A stretch of 64,000 nt of DNA from Pseudomonadota bacterium. Its GTDB lineage: Bacteria; Pseudomonadota; Gammaproteobacteria; Burkholderiales; Burkholderiaceae_E. The DNA is taken from NCBI GenBank assembly GCA_023388075.1, contig JAEWGX010000127.1, forward strand, positions 18,450 through 82,449, given 5' to 3'. Under the pieces are notes generated by a model. It was given only the letters and a program-made list of their open reading frames with translations, made no database searches and had not been told where the DNA came from. Positions 53,047 through 61,345 of the stretch are shown here, one piece after another; positions within the stretch are counted from its first letter, which is position 1, and each line of letters starts with the position of its first letter. The translations under genes were made by a program, and so were the position numbers.

Positions 53047-54008
53047 CTCGCGACGGACCGCGTCTTCAGCGCATCGTTGGTGAAGGTCCAGGTCCGGACG
53101 ATCTGCAGGATGTCGCCGTCCTTGCGCATCTCGTCGGTGAAGGGCGCGTACGGCGCGCCGGCGTAGACGATCTGCTTGATCACCCGGTTGAGCGCCTCGT
53201 AGCGGGACTTCTTGTTGACCAGCACGTCAACCACGTTGCCGAACCGGTCGATCTCCACCGTGATGATCAGCGAATCGTACATCCGGCCCCGGGCCTCCTT
53301 CGGGAAGCGATCGGTGCCGATGCGCTCGATCGTGTCCGCCCAGGCATCGACGTAGCGCGCGTAGTTCACGCCGACGGCATTGACGCCGTAGGTGAGGCGG
53401 CGCGGCCGCTTGTTGTAGTCCTCGATCTGGCGATCGATCTGGGCCTGCAGGCGGGCGATCTGGGTCTTGGTCTCGTCCGCATTCGGCTCGTCGGCGGCGG
53501 CCTCCTCCCGCGGCGCGGGCGGAGCCTGCGGCGCCGGGTCCCTCCCCTGCGCCATCGCGAGGAGCTGGCGCTGCTGCTCCTCGAGCTGCCGCACCCGTGC
53601 CTGCTGCGCCTGCAATGCCTCGCCGTCCTCGGCCTTGCTTTCCGCGGGCAGCGGCGAGCGGGCGCGGCCGCTGTCGCGGTCTCCGCCGCCTTCCATGTTC
53701 ACCTGCGCGAGCACTTCCGGGGCGAGCGGCGCCTCCTTCGTCTTCGCGTTGACCAGCACCACCTCGAGCTGGGATTCGCTGGGGATGAAGCGGATCGGGT
53801 CCGGCGGCGCGAAGCGCACCATCATCAGGCCCAGGTGCAGGACGAGCGAGATGGCGAAGCCGATCGCGAGCGGGTCCTTGCGGGCCCAGGCCTGCCGCGC
53901 CCAGTCGACCACGCCGATCGCCATCGCCCCGGCGGCGGCGCGCGCTGGCGCCCCGCGCACTTCCGGCGGCCCGGCCTGCGGCCCCGACCCGACCTTCCCG
54001 CCGGTCAT
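53043..54008 (-). CDS. TonB C-terminal domain protein (energy-transducer-like)
   Basis: 321 residues. One membrane helix (about 50-66, AIGFAISLVLHLGLMMV) is followed by a charged, Gln/Glu-rich periplasmic region with coiled-coil character (about 125-165) and a TonB-type C-terminal domain (about 225-321, with MYDSLIITVEIDRFGNVVDVLVNKKS). It may be a TonB relative or an envelope assembly protein; ExbB/ExbD genes are absent here. The ATG overlaps the RNB nuclease stop (ATGA) and its stop overlaps the aroE start, giving a tightly coupled string. Confidence 0.88.
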   Translation of the reverse strand: MTGGKVGSGPQAGPPEVRGAPARAAAGAMAIGVVDWARQAWARKDPLAIGFAISLVLHLGLMMVRFAPPDPIRFIPSESQLEVVLVNAKTKEAPLAPEVLAQVNMEGGGDRDSGRARSPLPAESKAEDGEALQAQQARVRQLEEQQRQLLAMAQGRDPAPQAPPAPREEAAADEPNADETKTQIARLQAQIDRQIEDYNKRPRRLTYGVNAVGVNYARYVDAWADTIERIGTDRFPKEARGRMYDSLIITVEIDRFGNVVDVLVNKKSRYEALNRVIKQIVYAGAPYAPFTDEMRKDGDILQIVRTWTFTNDALKTRSVAR

Positions 54009-56071
54009 GGCCCCGAAGACTCCGTTCCCATTGGCTGAACCACTCCGATGTGCTGCGCGTGCCCGTCCCCGTCGCCGTCCCCGTCGCCGTTCCCGGCACC
54101 GAGCTGCCCGACCTGCACCGGCTCGGACTCGAGCTCGTCGAGCAGGACGCCCGGCTCGGCGATCGCCTCGGACCCGACCGACTCGGCGCTGCCCGGATCC
54201 CCGAGCAGCTGCGCGGCGCGCGCCTGAATCGTGAGATCCAACTCGTCCCAGTCCAGCACGTCGACCAGCAACCGCTGTCCGGCTACGAGCGGCGGACACC
54301 CGGACACACGGAAGTACAGGGGCGCCTCGGCAAGCCGCACGGTCTCGTCGCGGATCCCCACCGCCTCCAGGCGCCTGCGCGGCTGCTGCGCCACCCACCG
54401 CAGGCACCAGTACCGCTCCATCGTCTGCTGGTACTCGCTCACGCTGGCGTAGCGCGACTCGAACGCGGAGAGGATCGCGAAGAGGTCGGTGTCGTTGCGC
54501 TCGAAGGCCGGCGCCTCGCCGCCCAGCACCGCGACGAGCTGCATCTGGTTGACCAGGTCCACATAGCGGCGCAGCGGCGAGGTGCACCAGGCGTACTGGG
54601 CAACGCCGAGCCCCTGGTGCTCCAGCGCATGGGTGGACATCTTCACGCGGCCCACCGCCTGCGAGCGGTAGAGGCCGGAGACGCCGTGGTCGGCGAGCAG
54701 CTTGCCCCACAGGCTGTTGGCGAGTATCGCCATCTCGGCCACGATGCGATCCACCGGCGCGTCGCGCCGGCGCCGGCGAATCTCCACCTGGTCGCCCACG
54801 ACGAAGAAGCTGAAGTCCGCCCGGGCGCGCAGCTCGGGCTTGCCGCGCACCCGGTCGCGCTCGGCGCTCTGCGCGACGGTGAAGCGCCAGAGCGCCGCGA
54901 AGGCCTCCGCATGCGGCAGGCCGGCCAGGTCGCCGCGCTCGAAGCGGGCCTCGTCGTCGTAGCCCTCGAACTCGCCATGGCGCAGGTTGGTGGCCACCCG
55001 GATCCGATCCACGCGCGAGAACTGCTCGAGCACCTGCATGTTGCCCGGGTCCACGTCGACGTAGAGCGACAGCGCCGGCCGCTCCGTGCCGGCATCCAGC
55101 GAATAGGCCCGCACCACCGGCTCCGGAAGCATGGTGATCTTGCTGCCCGGACTGTAGACCGTGGTCATGCGCTCGCGGGCCACCTTGTCGAGCGGATCGC
55201 CGGCGCGGATGCCGAGCGCCGGCACCGCGATGTGCACGCCCAGCCGCAGCCGTCCATTGGGCAGGGCCTGCATCGAGAGGCAGTCGTCGATCTCCGTGGT
55301 GGTCTCGTCGTCCACCGAGAACGCCTGCACGCCCGCCTCGGGCAGCCCTGACAGGTCCGGGGCGACGAAGTCCTGCGTGAGCGACTCGGGAAAGTCGGTG
55401 CCGCGCGGAAAGTGCAGCCGCTCGAAGCGGCACACGTGCACCAGCCGCGGGCTCGATACCGCGCCGACCTTGAGGAGCAGGCGCTCGGGCGAGAGACCGG
55501 TGCGCTGGCAGGCGGCGTCCAGGGCGCGGTACGGCACCGACTGCTTGTCGGCCTGGGCGAGCAGGTCCGCCGCGCGCTCGGCGATCTCCGGCGGCAGCTC
55601 GCCGGCTGCGAGCTCGTCCGCGAGACGGGCGATCTCGGCTTCCTGGCGGCGCTTGCGCTCGAGCGCGGCGAGTGCCGCCTTGAGCGTATCCGGCTGCGCC
55701 GGCCGGTAGCGGCCCTTGCCCTTGCGGTAGAAATAGACCGGCGCGCCGTGCAGCTTCATCAGCAGCGCGGCCGACTGCACGACCGTGCGCTCGCGGCCGT
55801 AGTACTCGTCCGCGAGCGAGAGGAAATCGAACTCCTCCTGCGGCGCGCATTCCCAGAGGAAGTCGATGTCGATCTCGTCCGCCGCGGCGAGCGCCTCGGC
55901 CATGAAGGTCGACGGATCCGGCTCGGTGAAGCGCAGCATCACCGAGGCCAGCTTCACCTTCGTGCGCTTGCCGGAGGCGAGCTCGACCTGGAGGCTCGCG
56001 CCGCTGTCCTGCAGGACGGTGCCGGTCTTGAACTGGCCGGCCTCTTCGAAAAGGACGTTCTGGCTGGACAT
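54005..56071 (-). CDS. RNB-domain exoribonuclease (RNase II family)
   Basis: 688 residues. The RNB catalytic domain (about 235-560) has SVDDETTTEIDDCLS with its metal-binding aspartates, YSPGSKITMLPE, and CTSPLRRYVDLVNQMQL. The N-terminal part is a beta-proteobacterial form without a clear cold-shock pair. It degrades RNA 3' to 5'. The C-terminal 60 residues are acidic and end in a GD-dipeptide run (GNGDGDGDGDGH) encoded by a 12-bp repeat. It heads the RNB-TonB-aroE-mtgA-mgtE string. Confidence 0.92.
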   Translation of the reverse strand: MSSQNVLFEEAGQFKTGTVLQDSGASLQVELASGKRTKVKLASVMLRFTEPDPSTFMAEALAAADEIDIDFLWECAPQEEFDFLSLADEYYGRERTVVQSAALLMKLHGAPVYFYRKGKGRYRPAQPDTLKAALAALERKRRQEAEIARLADELAAGELPPEIAERAADLLAQADKQSVPYRALDAACQRTGLSPERLLLKVGAVSSPRLVHVCRFERLHFPRGTDFPESLTQDFVAPDLSGLPEAGVQAFSVDDETTTEIDDCLSMQALPNGRLRLGVHIAVPALGIRAGDPLDKVARERMTTVYSPGSKITMLPEPVVRAYSLDAGTERPALSLYVDVDPGNMQVLEQFSRVDRIRVATNLRHGEFEGYDDEARFERGDLAGLPHAEAFAALWRFTVAQSAERDRVRGKPELRARADFSFFVVGDQVEIRRRRRDAPVDRIVAEMAILANSLWGKLLADHGVSGLYRSQAVGRVKMSTHALEHQGLGVAQYAWCTSPLRRYVDLVNQMQLVAVLGGEAPAFERNDTDLFAILSAFESRYASVSEYQQTMERYWCLRWVAQQPRRRLEAVGIRDETVRLAEAPLYFRVSGCPPLVAGQRLLVDVLDWDELDLTIQARAAQLLGDPGSAESVGSEAIAEPGVLLDELESEPVQVGQLGAGNGDGDGDGDGHAQHIGVVQPMGTESSGP
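54065..54094. repeat. 12-bp tandem repeat in the 3' end of the RNB gene
   Basis: GTCCCCGTCGCC occurs at 54065-54076 and 54077-54088 with a partial third unit, producing the Gly-Asp run near the C-terminus of the nuclease. Such short repeats readily change copy number. Confidence 0.7.
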
Positions 56072-56192
56072 CGGGGAACGGAAACCACGGTTGGCCCGAA
56101 GGATCGGCCCGGGGTCGATCCCGGGAGCGGCGGGTCGATGATTATATCCGCCGCCTCCGGTCCGGCCCGGAGGCTCCGACGGCCGGCGCGTC

Positions 56193-56939
56193 CTACAGCT
56201 GGATCCCGCCGGAGACCTCGATCACGGCGCCATTCAGGTAGGAAGCGTCGTCCGAAGCAAGGAAGGCGTAGACCGAGGCGATCTCCGCGGGATCGCCCAG
56301 GCGGCCCAGCGGCACCTTCTCGATCATCTTCTCGATGACCTGCGGTGGGATGGTCTCCAGGATCGGCGTGCGGACGAATCCGGGGCAGACGGCGTTCACG
56401 CGGATGCCCTTGGGGCCCAGCTCCCGCGCCCAGGTCTTGGTGAAGCCGATCACGCCGGCCTTGGTCGCCGCATAGTTGGTCTGCCCGAAGTTGCCATAGA
56501 GCCCCACCACCGACGACGCGTTGATGATCGCGCCGCTGCCCTGGCGGATCATCGGATCGGCCACCGCCTGGGTGCAGGTGTAGACGCCCTTGAGGTTGAC
56601 CGCGATCACGCGGTCGAACTGCTGGTCCGTCATCTTGACCAGCCGCGCATCGGCGGTGATGCCGGCGTTGTTCACCAGGCAATCGATGCGGCCGAAGCGG
56701 GCGATGACGGCGTCGACCATCGACCTGACGCTTTCCGCACGGGTCACGTCCATGACGATCGGCTGCACCTGCGCCTGCGGCGCGGCGGCAAGGACACGTT
56801 CGCGCGCCGCTTCGAGCGCCGTCTCCTTCACGTCGGCGAGCACCACCCTGGCGCCTTCGGCCGCGAATCGGCATGCCGTCGCGAGCCCGATGCCGCCGGC
56901 CGAGCCGGTGATCACGGCCACCCTGTCTTTCAATCGCAT
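56193..56939 (-). CDS. FabG-like SDR (3-oxoacyl reductase family)
   Basis: 248 residues, typical of FabG. The cofactor loop TGSAGGIGLAT, NNAG in CLVNNAGIT, the catalytic Ser in INASSVVG and Tyr/Lys in YAATKAG are all present; the sequence ends ASYLNGAVIEVSGGIQL. Probably an NADP-dependent 3-ketoacyl (ACP or CoA) reductase. A three-base gap separates its start from the esterase stop upstream, so it belongs to the mpl-esterase transcript. Confidence 0.93.
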   Translation of the reverse strand: MRLKDRVAVITGSAGGIGLATACRFAAEGARVVLADVKETALEAARERVLAAAPQAQVQPIVMDVTRAESVRSMVDAVIARFGRIDCLVNNAGITADARLVKMTDQQFDRVIAVNLKGVYTCTQAVADPMIRQGSGAIINASSVVGLYGNFGQTNYAATKAGVIGFTKTWARELGPKGIRVNAVCPGFVRTPILETIPPQVIEKMIEKVPLGRLGDPAEIASVYAFLASDDASYLNGAVIEVSGGIQL

Positions 56940-56941
56940 GG

Positions 56942-57544
56942 TCAACTGTCCCGAAGTCGAGCGAACGCAAGCACCTCGTCGAGGTGCTCCTGGAAGTCCG
57001 AGAGGCCGTGGTCGCCGCCCTCCAGCACGCGAATACGCGCGCCGGGGAAGGCGGCGACCATCTCGCGCCAGTCGAGCAGCTCGTCCCCCTTGGCGGCGAC
57101 GAGGAAATAGCGCTCCGGCCGGGTGATCGCAGGCACCTCGTAGCGGCGCAACTGCCCGAGCCAGGCCGCCTCGAAGACGAACGGCTTGCCGTCGTGGAAG
57201 CCGGTCTGCGGACCGACATGGCCGGCGAGGTCGCGGGCCGGATGCATCGCCGGGTTGAGCAGCACCGCGCGGCAACCGGCCTGCTCGGCCACCCAGGTGG
57301 CGTAGAAGCCGCCGAGCGAACTGCCCACCAGCGTGTCCCGGGGCTGGGGCTGCAAGTCCATGATCGCGGCCATGGCCCGGTCCGGCTCGTGCGGCAGGTC
57401 GGGCGCGACGAACGCCCGCTCGAGGCCGAGCGCGGCGAGGCGCTCGCGCAGCAGGCCCGCCTTGAAGGATCGCGACGAGGAGCGAAAGCCGTGGATGTAG
57501 AGCAGCCGCGCTGCCGTGTCCGGGCCTGCGAGGGAAGCGCTCAA
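56942..57544 (-). CDS. YqiA/YcfP-family alpha/beta-hydrolase (esterase)
   Basis: 200 residues. LLYIHGFRSSSRSFKAGLL, the nucleophile elbow GSSLGGFYATWVAE, Asp in KGDELLDW and His in GGDHGLSDF mark the UPF0227 esterase group. The start is taken as TTG at 57544, overlapping the mpl stop codon (TTGA); no ATG fits before the first conserved strand. Substrate unknown, cytosolic. Co-transcribed with mpl upstream and the SDR gene downstream. Confidence 0.85.
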   Translation of the reverse strand: MSASLAGPDTAARLLYIHGFRSSSRSFKAGLLRERLAALGLERAFVAPDLPHEPDRAMAAIMDLQPQPRDTLVGSSLGGFYATWVAEQAGCRAVLLNPAMHPARDLAGHVGPQTGFHDGKPFVFEAAWLGQLRRYEVPAITRPERYFLVAAKGDELLDWREMVAAFPGARIRVLEGGDHGLSDFQEHLDEVLAFARLRDS

Positions 57545-59013
57545 GATACGGTCGGCAGCGGGCGCGCCGGCGCCTCGTTCCGCGCCAGCGCGCTGCCGGC
57601 GGCGTCGATTCCCGCCGGCGCTTCGCCCAGCGCGGCGAGCAGCTTGCCGTGGATGCCGCCGAAGCCACCGTTGCTCATCACCAGCACCTGGTCGCCCTCG
57701 CGCGCGTCGCGTACCACCGCGGCGACCACCGCATCCACGTCCGTCAGCACCTGCGCGCGCAGCCCGAGCGGGGCAAGCGCCTCGGACGCGTCCCAGTCGA
57801 TCCCGCCGGCATGGCAGTAGACCAGGTCGGCGCCGGCGAGGCTGTCCGCGAGCAGCGCCTTCATCGCGCCGAGCTTCATCGTGTTGGAGCGCGGCTCGAT
57901 GACCGCGAGCAGGCGTGCCTGCCGGCCGGCGCCACCGACGGAGCCATCCCGCGCGACAGCGGCCATGCGATCGCGCAGCCCGGCGATCGTGGTGCCGATC
58001 GCGGTGGGATGATGGGCGAAGTCGTCGATGACGGTCACCCCGCGCACGCTGCCGCGCACCTCCAGCCGGCGACGCACCCCGCCGAAGCGCGAGAGCGCCG
58101 CGATCGACTGTGTGAAGTCCACGCCGACGTGGGCGGCCGCCACCATCGCGGCGATCGCGTTGGACCGATTGTGGGCGCCGGCAAGCGGCAGCCGGCACAC
58201 GCCCACCGGCCGCACGCCATGCATCAGCATAAATTCGGTGGCATCGGCCTCCTCGACCACGCGCTCGGCGCGCCAGCCCTCCGGGCCGCCGAGCGGCTCG
58301 GTCTCGCTCCAGCAGCCGCGAGCCAGCACGCGCTCGAGCGACGCCTGGGTGGCTTCGTAGATCACCTTGCCGCTGCGCGGCACCGTGCGCACCAGGTGGT
58401 GGAACTGGGTCTCGATGGCCTCGAGGTCGCGGAAGATGTCCGCGTGGTCGAACTCGAGGTTGTTGAGAATGGCGGTGCGCGGACGGTAGTGGACGAACTT
58501 GGAGCGCTTGTCGAAGAACGCGGTGTCGTACTCGTCCGCCTCGATCACGAAGTACCGGCCGGCGCCCAGGCGCGCGGACACATCGAAGTTGCTCGCGACG
58601 CCGCCGATCAGGAAGCCGGGGCGCAGCCCCGCCTCGTCCAGTATCCACGCGAGCAGCGACGCCGTGGTGGTCTTGCCGTGCGTGCCGGCGACGGCGAGCA
58701 CCCAACGCGAGGCGAGCACCTGCTCGGCAAGCCACTGCGGCCCGGACTGGTAGCGCTCGCCGGCGTCCAGGATGGCTTCCATCAGCGGATTGCCGCGCGT
58801 GACCACGTTGCCGACCAGCCAGATGTCCGGACGGATCGCCATCTGGTCGGCGCCGTAGCCTTCGACCAGCTCGATGCCGAGCGCGCGCAACTGATCGCTC
58901 ATCGGCGGATACACGTTCGCGTCGCAGCCGGTCACCCGATGGCCGGCCTCCTTCGCGATGGCGGCGATGCCGCCCATGAACGTGCCGCAGATGCCCAGTA
59001 TGTGTATATGCAT
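57541..59013 (-). CDS. mpl: UDP-N-acetylmuramate:L-Ala-gamma-D-Glu-meso-DAP ligase
   Basis: 490 residues, a Mur ligase. MHIHILGICGTFMGGIAAIA is the Mpl-type N-terminus, GTHGKTTTASLLAWI the ATP-binding loop, and DDFAHHPTAIGTTIAGLR the C-terminal domain motif. It ligates the tripeptide recovered from old cell wall to UDP-MurNAc, so it recycles peptidoglycan in the cytosol. The ATG at 59013 is followed immediately by the conserved N-terminal strand. Confidence 0.96.
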   Translation of the reverse strand: MHIHILGICGTFMGGIAAIAKEAGHRVTGCDANVYPPMSDQLRALGIELVEGYGADQMAIRPDIWLVGNVVTRGNPLMEAILDAGERYQSGPQWLAEQVLASRWVLAVAGTHGKTTTASLLAWILDEAGLRPGFLIGGVASNFDVSARLGAGRYFVIEADEYDTAFFDKRSKFVHYRPRTAILNNLEFDHADIFRDLEAIETQFHHLVRTVPRSGKVIYEATQASLERVLARGCWSETEPLGGPEGWRAERVVEEADATEFMLMHGVRPVGVCRLPLAGAHNRSNAIAAMVAAAHVGVDFTQSIAALSRFGGVRRRLEVRGSVRGVTVIDDFAHHPTAIGTTIAGLRDRMAAVARDGSVGGAGRQARLLAVIEPRSNTMKLGAMKALLADSLAGADLVYCHAGGIDWDASEALAPLGLRAQVLTDVDAVVAAVVRDAREGDQVLVMSNGGFGGIHGKLLAALGEAPAGIDAAGSALARNEAPARPLPTVS

Positions 59014-59073
59014 CGGGGAATTCTACCGATCCGCTAAACTGCCCGCACGGACGTACCGACCAATGGATTGCAG

Positions 59074-59700
59074 ATGGACCCAAGGCGCGCGGAGATCGCC
59101 GCCGTGGCGGCGCAGATGATCGCCGACAGCGGCCTCGACTACCAGACCGCGAAGCGCAAGGCGGCCCGCCAGCTCTTCGGCGACGGCCACGTGAGCGCAT
59201 CCATGCTGCCCGACAACGACGCGGTCGACCAGTTCCTGCTGGAGCACCTGCGGCTCTTCGACAACGGTCACGACGAGCGCGTGCGCCGCTACCGGCGGGC
59301 CGCGCTGCACTGGATGCAGCGCCTCGAGCCCTTCAATCCCTATCTCTGCGGCTCCGTGTGGAAGGGCATCGTGGCGGCACACGCGCCGATCCACCTGCAG
59401 GTCTTCACCGACGATGCCAAGGAGCTGGAGATCCACCTGTTGAACGAAGGCATCGACTACCACGTCTCCGAGATCGCGCACTTCGCCGGCCGCGACGACG
59501 TGCCGGCGCTCAGTTTCTGGTGGGAGCGAGACCTCCCCATCCTGGTCTCGGTCTACAGCTACGACGACCTGCGCGGCGCGCTGAAGCGCCAGCGCGGCGG
59601 CGCCGGCAACGGCTGCAACCTGGCCCTCCTCGCCGAACGCGGCAACCTGCGCGCGGTGCAGGAGCTGGTGGACGCCGGTGCGGGATCGCCCGAGCGATGA
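59074..59700 (+). CDS. Conserved protein of unknown function
   Basis: 208 residues from the ATG at 59074 (a TTG two codons earlier is an alternative). The N-terminus is helical (RRAEIAAVAAQMIADSGLDYQTAKRKAARQLFG), and the middle, FNPYLCGSVWKGIVAAHAPIHLQVFTDDAKELEIHLLNEGIDY, resembles a nucleotidyltransferase-like fold without an obvious catalytic triad. I have seen this protein next to mpl and a TlpA gene in other beta-proteobacteria. Divergent from mpl with a 60-bp gap. No function assigned. Confidence 0.75.
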   Translation: MDPRRAEIAAVAAQMIADSGLDYQTAKRKAARQLFGDGHVSASMLPDNDAVDQFLLEHLRLFDNGHDERVRRYRRAALHWMQRLEPFNPYLCGSVWKGIVAAHAPIHLQVFTDDAKELEIHLLNEGIDYHVSEIAHFAGRDDVPALSFWWERDLPILVSVYSYDDLRGALKRQRGGAGNGCNLALLAERGNLRAVQELVDAGAGSPER

Positions 59701-59758
59701 GCGCACGCGATCGAGGAGGCTGTCCGACGGGACCGGTCCGGCGGTCGGGGGGTCCGCG

Positions 59759-60304
59759 ATGAAGCCGACTCGCCGAGGGGTGCTGGTGGGACTGGCGGGT
59801 GTCGCGGCCGCGGCCGGTGGCGCCTTCTCGTGGCAGCGGCGCGCCGCCCGGGAGGACGAGCGGCGCGCGGAGGCGCAGGCCGTGTCGATCCTGTTCCAGC
59901 AGACGCTGCCGGATTCGCGCGGCGAGGTCTTCCGCTTCGAATCGCTGCGCGGCCACCAGGTGGTGGCGAACTTCTGGGCGACCTGGTGCGCCCCCTGCGT
60001 CGAGGAGATGCCCGAGCTCTCGGCGCTTGCCACCGAGGTACAGGCAAGCGGGACGCGCTTCGTCGGCATCGGCGTGGACAACCCGGATTCGATCGCCCGG
60101 TTCGCCGAGAAGCTGCCGGTGAGCTATCCGCTGGTGGTTGCCAATGCCACCGGCGCCTTCCTCGCCGCGCGGTTCGGCAATCAGGCGGGCGCGCTGCCCT
60201 ACACCGTGGTAATCGACCCGACCGGGCGGGTCAAGACGAAGATTCTGGGACGAGTCTCGATCGATTCACTGCGTGAAGTGATAAAATCCGCCGATTTGCA
60301 TTGA
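59759..60304 (+). CDS. TlpA/ResA-family thiol-disulfide oxidoreductase
   Basis: 181 residues. A twin-arginine-like or Sec signal (KPTRRGVLVGLAGVAAAAGG) precedes a thioredoxin-fold domain with the active-site motif WATWCAPCVEEMPEL and a cis-Pro region ALPYTVVIDPTG. It would reduce disulfides in the periplasm, often for cytochrome c maturation. The ATG at 59759 gives the correct signal; a longer frame from 59678 overlaps the previous gene. Confidence 0.9.
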   Translation: MKPTRRGVLVGLAGVAAAAGGAFSWQRRAAREDERRAEAQAVSILFQQTLPDSRGEVFRFESLRGHQVVANFWATWCAPCVEEMPELSALATEVQASGTRFVGIGVDNPDSIARFAEKLPVSYPLVVANATGAFLAARFGNQAGALPYTVVIDPTGRVKTKILGRVSIDSLREVIKSADLH

Positions 60305-60316
60305 GCGGCTTCGATC

Positions 60317-60829
60317 TTGGCCCCTTCTGCGCCGAATCAATCTGCTGGGAGACTTGCCGGGAAGGTTGCCAGGAAGAGCGCCGTCCTCGTGCTCCACGGC
60401 CCCAACCTCAATCTGCTGGGTACCCGGGAGCCGGGCATCTACGGCAGCGCGACCCTGGCGGGAATCGACGAGCGCCTGCGGAGCATCGCGACCGCCGCGG
60501 GCGTCGGACTGGAAACCTTCCAGACCAATCACGAAGGGGTGCTGGTGGACCGCATCCACGCGGCCCGCGACACGGAGGTAGGCTTCGTCATCATCAACCC
60601 GGCCGCCTTCACGCATACCAGCGTCGCGGTACGCGACGCGCTCGCGGCATTGGCGCTGCCGTTCGTGGAGGTCCATCTCTCCAACGTGCACCGGCGCGAG
60701 CCGTTCCGCCACCACTCGTACTTCTCGGACCTGGCCGAAGCGGTGATCGCGGGAATGGGACCGTACGGCTACGAAGCGGCGCTCGGCTTCGCGCTGTCGC
60801 GGCTCGACCGGGCGGTGCCCGGCGCGTGA
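60317..60829 (+). CDS. aroQ: Type II 3-dehydroquinate dehydratase
   Basis: 170 residues, about 20 longer than usual at the N-terminus. Active-site residues are in HGPNLNLLGTREPGIYG (the conserved Arg and Tyr), NPAAFTHTSVAVRDAL and EVHLSNVHRREPFRHHSY. It forms 3-dehydroshikimate in the shikimate pathway, as a dodecamer. The only workable start is TTG at 60317; if an internal non-AUG start is used the protein would match the family length. First of the aroQ-accB-accC-prmA cluster. Confidence 0.93.
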   Translation: MAPSAPNQSAGRLAGKVARKSAVLVLHGPNLNLLGTREPGIYGSATLAGIDERLRSIATAAGVGLETFQTNHEGVLVDRIHAARDTEVGFVIINPAAFTHTSVAVRDALAALALPFVEVHLSNVHRREPFRHHSYFSDLAEAVIAGMGPYGYEAALGFALSRLDRAVPGA

Positions 60830-60869
60830 CGAGCCCGCACCTGAACCAGACAAACAAAAGGCTCAAGCA

Positions 60870-61334
60870 ATGGATCTGCGCAAACTGAAGACGCTGGTGG
60901 ACCTGGTTGCCGAATCGGGGATCTCCGAGCTCGAGATCACCGAGGCCGAAGGCAAGGTCCGGATCGTCAAGGCGCCGCCGGTCGCAGCGCCCGTGGCGTA
61001 CCAACCGCCGCCGATGGCGCCCGCGCCGGTGGCCGCGCCGCCCGCGCCGACGATCCCGGGCATTGCCGCCGCCGGCGAGCCCGCGCGGCCCGCACCCACG
61101 GGCAACGTGGTGAAGTCGCCGATGGTCGGCACGTTCTACCGCGCGCCCAACCCCGAGAGCGACCCGTTCGTCTCCATCGGCAGCCAGGTGAAGATCGGCG
61201 ACACCCTGTGCATCATCGAAGCGATGAAGCTGATGAACGAGATCGAATCCGAGTACGCCGGCACGGTCAAGGAGATCCTGGTGGAGAACGGCCAGCCGAT
61301 CGAGTACGGCCAGCCCCTCTTCGTGGTCGAGTAG
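60870..61334 (+). CDS. accB: Biotin carboxyl carrier protein of acetyl-CoA carboxylase
   Basis: 154 residues. N-terminal AccB-specific segment, a Pro/Ala-rich flexible linker (about 35-78), and the biotinyl domain with IIEAMKLMNEIE, in which Lys120 carries biotin. The protein shuttles carboxyl groups between biotin carboxylase and carboxyltransferase in fatty acid synthesis. AAGG upstream supports the ATG. accC follows after 11 bp. Confidence 0.96.
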   Translation: MDLRKLKTLVDLVAESGISELEITEAEGKVRIVKAPPVAAPVAYQPPPMAPAPVAAPPAPTIPGIAAAGEPARPAPTGNVVKSPMVGTFYRAPNPESDPFVSIGSQVKIGDTLCIIEAMKLMNEIESEYAGTVKEILVENGQPIEYGQPLFVVE

Positions 61335-61345
61335 ACCCGTTGCCC

